Source of the DNA: Meandrina meandrites
Taxonomy: Eukaryota > Cnidaria > Anthozoa > Scleractinia > Meandrinidae
Assembly: GCA_963693305.1 (NCBI GenBank)
Contig: OY855903.1
Coordinates: 23,574,255 to 23,638,254 of the forward strand
Length of the DNA stretch: 64,000 bases
Direction of reading: 5' to 3'
Part shown: piece by piece, positions 26,801-39,364 of the stretch
How positions within the stretch are numbered: position 1 is the stretch's first letter
Layout of the letters: each line of letters begins with the position of its first letter
Notes under the pieces: model-generated
What the model saw: only the letters and a program-made list of their open reading frames with translations
The model's database searches: none
What the model was told of the DNA's origin: nothing
Program-made: the position numbers and the translations under genes

Positions 26801-29800
26801 AAAAATTGCTGTCGATGAAGTTGTGTGACACGCTTGACTGCACACCCAAAAAGCTAGTTTTCTTTTCAGCCGTTGTTTTTTGCATGACGAGCCCAAACAA
26901 CGGCTGTAAAGGAGACTACCAAAAAGCTGGCTGTCTTTTTTTTTCTTTTGCCTATGAGTAAACGTACATGTAACTGCAACCGCTTTGCGTTGGGAATATT
27001 AAATACACTAAAAAGGTATTGCGTCAGCCATGGAATGCGCTGACGTTGCAGCTTTCTCTTTCGGTACGTGACAATTTATGTTTACTTTGCATGTTTATTT
27101 CGCCAGAAGCGACGGTCGTTAATTTGTTTGCAATTTTGCGACTATTTCTTGTCGGTTTAGCCAGTTGAAGTGAATATTTTGGCTGTTTTATCGAGGCGAG
27201 TTCAGAGATCTGAAGAAAATAAATTTGGCCGACGTAAACACTTGCAAGCATTACGTCATTGGTACGGAAATAACCGCATTGCACGGCCGTACTACTAAAG
27301 ATAGCCATCAACAATCGGATGCGAAGCTTGAAATGCGAGACTCGCACAACGACTACTATACCTTCCTGCGGCCCTCATTCGCGGCACAAATGATGATTTT
27401 CTCTTTCCGTGCCATCCAACTACGTTGTCAAAACACCTGAGGGGAAATTTAATATTTGCCGAGCAGACAAAACGTGCCCTTGTAACATCGTCACGTTATG
27501 AGCTTTTCAAACGATCGTACAATAAATAACTCATGACCGCCCATGTGAAGTCCTACTATTCCTAAGCAGGAAACGTCGAACCTTCTCCGACCACATTCCA
27601 ACCTCACGAAAATACCTATTATTTGGCAACTCTTGAACCCAAATAAACCCACATGCCTCAACCTATTACAAATACGTTATTCTTTGGGGGAAAACCTTGA
27701 GAGGTTTATGGTCGCTCGTGTTATTACTTAGCCAAAGCTCCTACTAATGCTATACTTTTAACCGAGAGAAAACAGTTTAAACACCGCGCGGTTAGAATCT
27801 CAAAGATTTCTCGTTTAATTTCTTTAACACTCGCCCTTACAAACAACCCACAGTGCGTCAGTTTGTTCTCATTTGGGGACCAAAACAAAACGTTGAGCAA
27901 ACACACAACACTGACATAAAAAATGGAAGTCACAACATTTAATTTATTCTCAATACACATATTTATTCTACTCAAAAACATCATAAATTGTAAATGAAGT
28001 GGTCAACAAATACTATACCCATATTCTGTCGTCAACTGAACTAGTTAATTCCGTAAACCAAGAGAATCACCTTCACCACCATGAAATTTCCAAACACTTT
28101 TCAGTTTCAGAACCCACACACAATGTTCTCACCCAAAGCTACATAAAAATCAAGAACTGGAATAGAGACTTCAGGCCGATACAGCCTAATATGGTCGAAT
28201 CTGTAGCAAAACAAAGATGGCCGTACCTTGAATCCAAAACAAATATTCATGAAACGATCCATATATACAAGCCGCAATTTGATTGGTCCTTGATAGAATC
28301 CCAAATCTGATTGGTGTGAAATACATACATGAATGATCCACCCAACCAACATGCAACATCCAACATCCACCCACTTGATAGCCAAATACGTCTTCACGCT
28401 GACTAAAAGTTATTTTTTTGAAAAAAATAACTCAAAAATTGACTGTGAACAGTCTCTCTCAAAAATGTGTGGGATAAACATGAAAATTGCAAGTGCGACA
28501 GCAAAGCTTGAATATTGTCGTCGCAGTTTTTGTGTTGGTCCCACAGATTTTGGAGCAAAAAATGTGAGAAATATGTGGAAATGAAATAGTTTTAATTCAG
28601 TTGTGCTGTTTGTGTAGCCTGATTGAAGCACGAAAGTGGGTTTACAAGAAGTATAAACTTGAGTGAAAGGTAGGGTTTGTACTTGACAACCCAACGTGAA
28701 GAGATTACATGATGAGATTCTTAAATGATCATAACTTAAGAAGGAAAATGCTGTACATCAATGCTGGATGACGTGCTGTTCAGTCATCCAGGACAAATAG
28801 ATTTTCTTCTATTAAGAAACAGTATTAACCTTTGCCATGGTCAATGTAAATGAATGAAGTAGATTGTTGTTACAAAACATATGTCAAGTGATGATATTGT
28901 GATTTTTTTTTCTGACCATAGCAAAAGGACAGTGTTGATGGTGTCATTAAAGAAGTGAACAATATGCCAAGAACTGATGTTAAAATATCTGGTGAGAAAT
29001 CGTAAATGATGCATTGCTATAGACTCTTAGGCCACAGTGTGGAAACTAATTGGTTATGGTACTAGATTTTAAATTTTCCCTGAACATTCCGGGTTTAAGT
29101 CTTACATGTTCACTTTAATCGGTTGCTAATAATGGAAGTTGTTAGCTGTATTCGAGCTTAAGGAGGCCTGATGTAGCCTTTAAGACTCGGTGGAGGCCTG
29201 AAAAAGTTTTAATAAACTACAGTGTGTATGCCCCTAAAATTAGGTCCAGTGGCAACCCTGGGAGAGAGCACCTCAAGAGTTTTGGATACAAAAGCTTTAC
29301 TTGGTGTGGAACACAGGTAAGGACAGTAGAATATTGTTTCCTGCTCTAATTCTTGATATGCCATGATATTCAACTCACTTAACAAATAGCCCAATTTTGA
29401 TAGATTAGAATTCAGCCTAAAACAATAGACCTCAGTACAAGCTTCAGGGTATAAACTATAGAGTTTGTGGGGTTTATTCCCTGGAGCCTCGTAGTGATGT
29501 CTATTGTTTTAAACTGAATATTAAAATATCGAAATTGGGCTATTATAACTACAATATTTTCAGGGATGTGTTGCACGGTAATTAAATTTGTCATGGTCAA
29601 AATTTTAAAAACCACTAATTGCTAATTAATTCCATTATTTTGTCACATTCTCATTATCAAAATCTGAAACAAAGAATATTAAAATCAAGCTGATTTATTA
29701 ATTTAAACCACAACATCTACAAGTACAATAATAAAATTATCCATAATGCAGTGTGGATGATGTAACGTAATGTTATATCATTTTTTTCTTCAACCAGAAA

Positions 29801-32800
29801 CCTAAATGCAGAAAATGAAATGAAGAAGAGATTTGGTTCCCATATTGTAAGAGCTGAACAAAGGTGAGTTAGCTATCAATAAAATGACCATACATGGATT
29901 ACGTGTTATTTAGAAGGTTAACTTTAGTTACTGCGAAACTTGATGCTACAACCATACTTGATTAATTTACAATTGAATAATACACTGTCATGAAAACAAG
30001 TGCTGGATTTTAACAAATCTTTATAAAGCACTTGTAATGTCTCCAATGTTCATTATCCCATCAAATAATGGAGTGCCATTCTTGGTTTGATCTGTTGCGT
30101 AGCAGCTTTGAGATGATCTGTAGGCTCAGGTTGATCTTGGAGACCACAATTCACTATTAACTGGTACTTGTTCCCTAACTGTATAAGATAATGTAAAATT
30201 CCATAAATAAGTCAACAAATAAGAAATACCTGTTTTCTAGTTTACCTTTGATTTTTGTGGAATGTTATTGACTCTTGATCTCTTGTTGCAGACAGAGAAG
30301 AGCACATCAGCGGGTATATCATCGCTCAACAAGGTAAATGCATTTATTATTCAACTCTGCTTTGCAAAGTATAAATAACATGCAAAACAAGTACAAATGT
30401 CTAATACTGTAATAGTTGTACTCCACAAGTCTGGTTTAGCATGTTTCAGGTTGTCCTCTTTTAATTTCCTCTTGACTGCATGAAAGAATCAAATATTTCT
30501 TCCATGTTGCATGATGATTGAAGCAACTTTTATTACTTTCTCGGCAAAGATTTTAATGATTTTTAATGATTCAATTATATATTCATACTTGGTTAAATTC
30601 TTTGAATTCTGTTTCATACTCATTGTTTTCATACTAATAGGTTGGTTACAGTCAAATCAACATGGCCACACATGGGGGCAACTGGTTAGTGACATGAGTA
30701 CACGATCCCTAGACAACATGCTATTCATGCTATTTATTATCAATAGTACTTTTTTCCTTTTAACATATAGTTTTTTTTATTTTGTTCTCCACAGGAATAA
30801 GCATGAAGCTTTTAGATACAAAACGTGGGTAAGTTGAAACATTTTGACCCATCTCTTGCAACTAACTTGCCTGTAAGTACTATTATTATCACTACTGCAG
30901 TAAGTTTCACTAGTGTAGTAGCCCTCATACAGTGTGTCAGGTTGTTACTCTGCTGGTCCTCTAGTGTAGCAGTTTCTATTGTTTTTGGAGGCTAGCTGCA
31001 TTGTCCCTGCTGTTGTCTATTGTTCTCTTGAAGTGTAGGGAGACATTCATATAAGAACGAGGGTCCAAAATAAAATCTCAGCTTTTAGCTTGAATTTGTA
31101 GGCTTTTTTGTCAAGGCTCTTTTTCCCCAACTGTCACTTTCCGGATTTTAATGTGTGATGTGTGTACTGCTACACACACATTGTTCTCATAGAGGAGATC
31201 TAGGATACAAGTCACTGCTACAATAATTAATGGGCATCTGCCAAGAACCAGTTGCCTATCACATAACCAAAATCTTCCTGAATTGAAATAATTTTCACGT
31301 TCTTCCTTGACGAACCGTGAAATTATAAACTGATTTTCATAAGATTTTGCACATATCACATGCTTTGAACTGCTAAAATGATGTTAGCATCGATGTGTTT
31401 TTGGCTGATTGGTTCTGTTTTTGAAGGTTTTTTTCTGTTATTACCTGGTTTTAGGTACAGCTACTTCGCCTTTGAACACTCTCCTTCTTACCAAGAAGTC
31501 CAGTTTCTATTTCTTGATGCAGTGGAATCATTAAACCCCAACAACATTTCTGTAAGTGAACTCTTCTGTTGTTGCTCTACCACAACAATATCACCTGAAG
31601 TGAAAGCAGCCATGTTCTATATACGTATATTGAATAGTGTCAGGAAAAAATATGTGCCTCACAGTTGGGAGGGTCAGGAGAATTTAAAAATGGCCTTCCT
31701 CCATTTTCACCAGCCTTCCCCCACCCCCTCCCTTTCTGAATCATGACTGATCCCTAATTTGAGCAAGGGCACAAAGGAGCGGATTCTAAGCAAAGATTTT
31801 GATTCTTCTTGAGTTTTAGTCTCTTTTATGTGGTTTTGTCGTACATCAAGAAAAGAAGAAATGTTTGATAGTTGGATTCATTTGGTTGTTGTTTTGTTGC
31901 AGGCCATTTTAAACACTCACCCATACCATGTAGACTCTCTACTGCAGCTCAGTGAAATCTGTAAGATGGGAGAAGATTACCAGATGGCTGCTGAGCTCAT
32001 AGGTCAGTGTCAAGATGTATTTTTTTTGTCCAATAAACCCCCACCATGGCCACTTTTTGTGAGCAATTAAAATTTTCTGTTTCTAGAAAGTTTAACTGAT
32101 TAGAAATTTCAGTATCAAGTACAAAGGAATTGTAGCTTGAACAGAACAGAATTTGCATGCCCATTTTTCCAAATTTGCCCAATAACTACAATGTACAGAT
32201 AACGTGGAAACAATCTTAAATCTTTCATTTTTTAACATTACTGCATTCACTCACAGTAACTGCAGTTTTGAACAGAAACCATATTTTTTTAATTGTTTTT
32301 CAGAAAGAGCTCTCTACTGTCTTGAACGGAGTTTCCATACATTGTTCAGCCTTACACAAGGCTATTCAAGGCTTGACTACAGGAGGGCAGAAAACAGGTA
32401 ACTTGACAAATTATTAATGATGCCTATGATACTGGACTATAATTTATATAACAAAATTAATAATGAACAAAAGTTCAAAGTACTTACTGCGTGGCGCTTG
32501 GATGACTCATAGTAAAAAAATTAAAAAATGTATAAAGGTATAAAAGTGCCAAAAAACGTTATCTTAAGACCAAATTTGTCGGTCTTAGCCCTTCATCAGT
32601 GGTAAATAGCGTTGTTATTTTTCATCCTGATTTCTTACACCCTCCATTTTTTCGAACCTTCCAATAACTTGAGCCAACAGTTGTTTACCTCCCCTTGGTT
32701 GAACAGTGTAATCTGATCTGCATTTTCTCAAACTATAATTTTTCAAACCAATTTCTGTTTACCTTGGTTTGAAAAAATCAGGATTTCACTGTATTTGTGT

Positions 32801-35800
32801 AGGGAATGACATAGATGTACCATTCTAGTGATGTTCCCATTTTATTTTCATGAAGCTTCCTGATGTCGTCATAGGGTAAACATTTCTCAGGCAATAAAGT
32901 TAATATTCTCTCGTTGCAGGTCATTCTTTATTGCTGTATTTCGTCAAATCATCTTTGTGGGACAAAAAGGTAATTCATATATTACAGAAATGGTTTGTTT
33001 TGCTTAGCATTTTCATTTGTGCATGCGTACATAGGCTCACCACATGGAATGTATGTCAAACAGACAGCACAGCTCTGGCATATTTGTTTCTTATATGCTC
33101 AAGTTCACTGTGGTGAAAGGCAAGATATCCAACAGAATCTGCATTTGTTTCATAATTTAAGGAAGAGGCTGACCATTCAAATTTTGTTGCTTATGAATTA
33201 CAATGATCAACTTTTAGGTTGCTACAGAACGTCGTTGGAATTGTGCAAGCTCCTGCTAAAGTAAGAGAATCGCTAAGCTTTGTGAAATTTTTGTGCTGTG
33301 TTTGATAACAAAGTATGCCAGGGATGGCACACTTTGAAAAACGTTTTAATTATCAATTCTTTTGCAATTTCACATAACCTACCTCAGTTGTGACTCAGAT
33401 CTACTGCAGAATATCTCCAGGTAGTGGTCAGAATGGGAATTGAAAGCAGGACGTGTGGGTTTCAAGTCCAGCTCCCTAACCACTCAGCCATGCTGCCTCC
33501 TTAGCTCAGTGGATTAAAGTGAGAGGAACAGTGCTGGGTTAATGCTTTTTCACACTCTTGTTTTCAGTTTGGATCCAGATGAAGATCCCCTTGGTGTTCT
33601 ACTTATGATTGATTTCTATGCATTACAGTCTGAACAGTTCACTTTCCTCATAAGATTATTTGAAGAGTGGGAGGTAATTAATGCGTATTAAAACTCTTGA
33701 AAGACAGTTTTTGCCTACACTCTTTACAGGCCTCTATTCTCTCATATTATTTTTTATGATCATTGAACGCAGGAAAAGAATCGCAAGACAACTGGATGCC
33801 TGGGCTAAACAGGGAGCAATCCCCCATCCCCTCCTTGTTTTGCTTGCATTTGTTTGTTTTTTACATTGAAACAGAGAGAGGCTGTGAATAGTGTGGATTT
33901 TACCATGTTGTGTTTTCAAACGCATGTTAAAAATGCATATCTAATGTTAAAAATAATTTTATTTTACTCACTCTCTTAGGGGCCTAAAAATGTATATATT
34001 ACATCTTTACTCCTGTAACGGCGAGTAAGAAAATTAAAATGTTTGAGTGAATTCAAGCAATAGCTAACAGATGAACTGTCAAATTTGACACATCAAACAG
34101 CAGGTTTTTTTTTTGGAAAATTAAGCTGTGTCTAGCCATTCAATTGTGTATGTAGCCATATATTGTTAGTGGTGAATTTTTATTTTTAATGAGTTTATGC
34201 TAATACTGAAAGTTTAAATGTAGCTGAATTGCAAGGTCTTCTGCTTTTTTTGGTTTCCTCTGACTATTTTCAACTCTTTTATTAGTCCCACAGGAACTTG
34301 TCTCAGCTTCCAAATTTTGCTTTCTCTGTGGCTCTTGCATACTTCCAATCCACCAGACAAAATGGGCAAACAACAAGAGCTGATGAATTAGTAAGTTGCT
34401 TTGTTTCAAACTTGCCCTCTGTAATACATGCCCATGCTGGCCTGTTCCTTTGATGTTCACATGAGAACAGTTTGAACAAACTTGCTTTTGGATTGCCAAA
34501 TGTACATTGACCAAAAGCATTTATAAAATTGCCTTTCAATAAACAACGCAACAGGTAATCCCAAGTTTGCATTCCATACATCACCCGATCTCTCAGGTAG
34601 CTATTTCTTTCAGGGAGATGCTAAGATATGACAACTACCGATGGTATAATTATAGCATAAATTAATGTCCTTTGAACAGTGAAACAATCTGCTGCTATCT
34701 GTAATCTGTGTTATATTTCTTAAAGCAACAGCTATCACAAGATAAATCATGTGTAAAATCACAAGCATCCTGCTCTGTAGAACTATTCATTTATTTTGTT
34801 AAACACAAAAGTAGTGGGAGGCACAGTGGCCTAACAGATCAAGCCCTGGTTGGGGTTGCTGTGTTGTGTTTCCTGGCTGGGGTTGCTGTGTTGTGTTATT
34901 GGGCAAGACACTTCACTCTCACAGTGTGCCTTTCTCCACCAAGGTGTATGGGTACCAGCTAATTTAATTGGGTGGGGCTGCAATGTACTGGCATCCCATC
35001 CAGGGGGGCTGGAAATACTCCTAGTCGCTTAATGATACGGAAACCTGGCTAAGCATTTTTGTGCATTCTCAATTCCTTGTTCTGTTATTTTCTTTTAGCT
35101 TCAGATGGCATTGATTATGTTTCCAATGGTAGGTGCGAGATATTTTCTCATTTGAATCAGATGTTAAGAAAAAGTCATGTTGACTGAAAAGCATTTGCTG
35201 CAAGAATGAAAACGATATGCCTGGGTTTCCTGTGTCATGATGCCATGTGACTGGCAGCTTTGACACTTAATAAACCAGCAGCTGTTGGTGTTCCTGTGCT
35301 GTTGAGTGTTTTTTATGCAGTTACCTGACAATGACATCTTTTTAGGTTTTATCTCCTCTCATGGAAAAGTGTAATGTTTCTTTGGACGCCACTCTTGTCA
35401 AGCACCCATTCTTTTGTCCTGCACCAGGAAACAGGTAAATGTAAAAACTCCACGCAGTTTTTAACCTACTTTTAAACTTCCCTGGGGGAACAGCAACTGT
35501 CCAAACATTTGAGAGAAGATGGAAATAGACCCATGCTGGTGCTCAGATTCATCATCTTTTAGGAAAGGTTTGCACCCAGGGGGGAGGGGGGGGGGAGGAA
35601 TCCCATATAAGAGAAATGGGCAGACTCATCCTCTTGTTTAGGGGTGTGAATTAAGGATTTTCTCACTGGTATCCTCATCCCTTTCGTACAAGATTTTTCG
35701 TCCCCCTAGGGGGGGGAGATTGCACAAGACACCACCCATCAGATTAACCCTAACCTTTTACTCCCAGAGGTAATAATTGAGATGAGTCTCAAACAGCACC

Positions 35801-38800
35801 AGGTGAAAGATAGGTCCTATTTCCTAGTTGGTGAAAAGGAAACAAGCCATCCACACTTAGAAGCCACGCACTCAATCCTCTCCGTGCACTTAGGCACATA
35901 AGACCATCAGTAGTTAAGAAAAATTACAAAATGTAATCCTACGAAAATCGTTTTCATCCATCAGCCTAAGGCAATTATTTTATGAACTCTTGGTTTATAA
36001 TACTATTATTTATCAAATGTTCTGTTTGCCATTGTCTTCAGTGAACCCATTGCTTTGAAGCAGCTTGAAGCGCTGTACATAGGCAGAACATACCATGCCT
36101 GGAAACAACCTGCGGTAAGAACAACAGCATCAGTTCTCTTACTTTATCAGACTACAATATGGGAAGGGGGGGGGGGGGGGGGGTGGGTGGGGTGTTTGGG
36201 ACTGTTGCCATGTCTAAGATACAATCATTTCGTTGGTCCCTAATTTGGTAACTTCTTCATGTAAATACATCATACAGTCTCCAGTCCTTAATCTTCATGT
36301 TTATTATACGGTATGTAGCATAAATGAACGCTTTACCTATATCCAGACGACTATACGAAGTTTGAGAGATTATATGGTTAGTTTAACAATTATTCCACGA
36401 GCGTGCGTTGGATATGAGATGGTAGATAGCCAACGAGGCACGTAGCTACAGAAGTTAGCGTTAAGAGCTTTCACTTAACATAAATTATAGTTGCTGTGAT
36501 GCAACAAACTTGTGTTAGCTGTTGAACTTGCATGTTTCGTTGCAGGTGATCGACTGGCTTGTGTTGAATACAAGAAAAGTTATAGAAAGAGTTGAGGCAC
36601 GTGATCCTTTAGTTGAAGAGTGTAAATACAAGTGAGTTACATCTTATAAATTCACCCTGCCTAGCATACTAGTGTGTCAAAAGTAATTATAGTTTGTTTG
36701 TTTGAATTTGCGTTTGATGAACTGATCTCATTAGTCGAAAAAGCTTGTGCAACATGCTGTAGCCATAGCGCCTGTCGCTATTTACATAGTTTCCCGTGCT
36801 TGACGCATGATTTTGCTTTGAGTTCTGATTAATTACGTTATTATTTTTTTTTTTTGTAATTCACTAGAAATAATAATTTGTATTTTGGTTCTGCAGCAGA
36901 CATTGTAAAAAATACTCTAACAGTAGCCATCTCTCTTTCAACACTAGTTTTTGAACCTTAATTGCCCCCCAGGGTTTTGGCCCAGAGGCCAAAACCCGAG
37001 GAGGCATCATTGTAGTCCGCGCGTATATACAGTATATATATATAGTATATACCAGACAAAATCTCGATTTGCCCAAAGTGGGCCCGCAAGTAGTATCGGT
37101 AGGTGTGATAAAATGCCCGCAAGTAGTATCGGTAGGTGTGATAAAATTTCCTGTACGGTGATTGGTCAATGATGACGCAAGATAAACGATGATTGGGTGA
37201 TAATGACAACAAGTCAACAAACGACGCTTGCAAACGTTGATTGCAGTTGGGTTGCTGCAGTTTCCTTCGAGCTTTCTTGATTGCACAAGGTCTAGAAGCC
37301 GAAACTTACGCAATTGATATGATCAAAACCAAGAATAGTACGTATTGGTCTAGAAATTTCTCTTGTTAGCGCGTTGCGAGCAGCTCTCGTTCGCTCGCAG
37401 GATTCACAGACTCAAATCCAAAATCGAGATTTGTCAGACACAAATCACACTTTACACGAGGGGTTTGAAAGACTCAGGCCACAACCAAGATATAAAGTTA
37501 CCAGCTGCGATAAGTTCAAAAAGAGTTAAAGAAGGAAAGTTTTTAAAAGATACCGCGCGGGCATTGAAACTCGCAGAGAAGTGAGAAAGTTTTCACTTGA
37601 GAAACATGTATAACTAGTCAGCTTTCGATCCAGTGCTTTCGACTCTTAGCTGGAACATCATAACATTAAAAAAAACTCAAGTGGTAGAAATAAAAGATAA
37701 AAGACTCGATCAGTCTTTAGGCATTTAAGTAAAATTTGTAACTGAGACTTGTCAAGAAGGAAAGAGAATTCAAAAGAGTTCTTGAGATAATCAAAACTCA
37801 CGGCACGCGTTTACATCGACAGAGGTGAGAAATCTTTTGGCATCCGTTTCGAGCTCAGCTGTCAAGTTGGTCATTGTTGCTTGAGCTCCCAGCCCTAATA
37901 TATTGAAACAAAAAATCTGAAAACAGCTGGTATCAATTGGTAGTTTTAAAGCGTTTGGCTATTACCAAAGTTTATCCTCGCTGAGATCACTCATTACAGC
38001 AAAAAAAAAAATGCAAAATGATCTCAGGAATTTGGGGACGCATTCGTGTAATTAAATTTACGTGTCTGATTATTACATGTAATTCTTCAGAATTTTTGCA
38101 TAATTTGGCTTTGTTTTAATTAGCTACTTGACCTCAACAATTCATAGTGAAAGTTTGTTTTAAATGGCACGTCCTTGTGCCATGATCTTGAAAAAGAGAA
38201 GGCCAGAAACAAGTGATACTTTGTGAGCAGAACACGAGAAAAAATAGTGCTTTCTTCTGAATTATCGCAAGACTGTTCCAAACAGAAAACAGATTTTCAA
38301 TCAATTAAGAAAATAGAATAGCCAAAATATCAAGCGAAATAATTGACTGTAGTAACGGATACGCTGAGAAAAAAGGATAACATCGGGGGCAGCTGTAGTG
38401 TTAACTATCTCTAGTTTAAATAAATCGGTTGTCTTTCATTCCTTTATTGAGCTGAGATCTCACTGTTTTTGTTTTGTTTTGCTCTTTTCAGGCGACAAGT
38501 GCGTTACAGAGGAACACCACGAAATGTTTACAGACACGTGGTCATGTCAGGTGCTGTGTGCTTTTCACGTTAAGCAAAACCCCTTATATGTGTAAATACC
38601 TATGACATTTTTTGTTAAGCCCCCTGGGGCTTAAAATTCCAGCTTTTCTTCATACAGCACTTCCGCTACCTCTTACAGGTGAAAATGAGTTCGAGTCACA
38701 CTTACAAAGCAACATTCTCGGCACAAATTAGAGTCAAAGTAACGTTGAATTTTTTGTTTTAGATATTAAAGATGCCACTGCTTCGCTTCCTATGGTAAGG

Positions 38801-39333
38801 TTTCGTGTGTTCTGTGTATTTTGTTTTGTTTTCTTAGCATTTTTCTTTCTTTATTGCCAAGCAACAATGTCTGCTAATCAAACAACATGCTTCAAATTTT
38901 ACCAGTAGTTTTGGGGATTCAGTGAAATATCATTTGGAAAAATGACAGGTGCTGATCATTAAGCTCACGTCGTAATTAAAGGAAAGAAAAAACCACTTTA
39001 TGTCGTGCAAGGATGGCAAAACTGTTTACTTCCTAACCTTGCCAATCAGCAGGTTAATGCGTAGAATTCTAATTTTTAGATTGTAGTGCTTTTTGAGAAT
39101 TTTTTTGAGAGATTTGTTGCATCAGTATAGACATAAAGATCAATTAGATCTTGACCGCTATAGAGATGTTATTTTTGCTGTGTACCTGAGTGTATTAAAA
39201 CTAACGCTTACATGTAAGCTAAGCTAACTGACCACGTTAAATAAGGCATTGATTGATTGATTGATTGATTGATTTTAGAATGAAATGACCTTGCTATCCG
39301 ACAATTAGATTATGATTTGACGTACCATAGATC

Positions 39334-39364
<31 letters not shown>

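Noticed and set aside
28882..28916. C/D-box snoRNA in TCF25 intron 2
   Set aside because: GTGATGA and CTGA are only about 30 bases apart at the intron end, too close, with no terminal stem.
36864..37313. A 149-codon minus-strand open frame in TCF25 intron 19
   Set aside because: It crosses a palindrome, a TA repeat and a direct duplication; the duplicated peptide just mirrors the DNA repeat.
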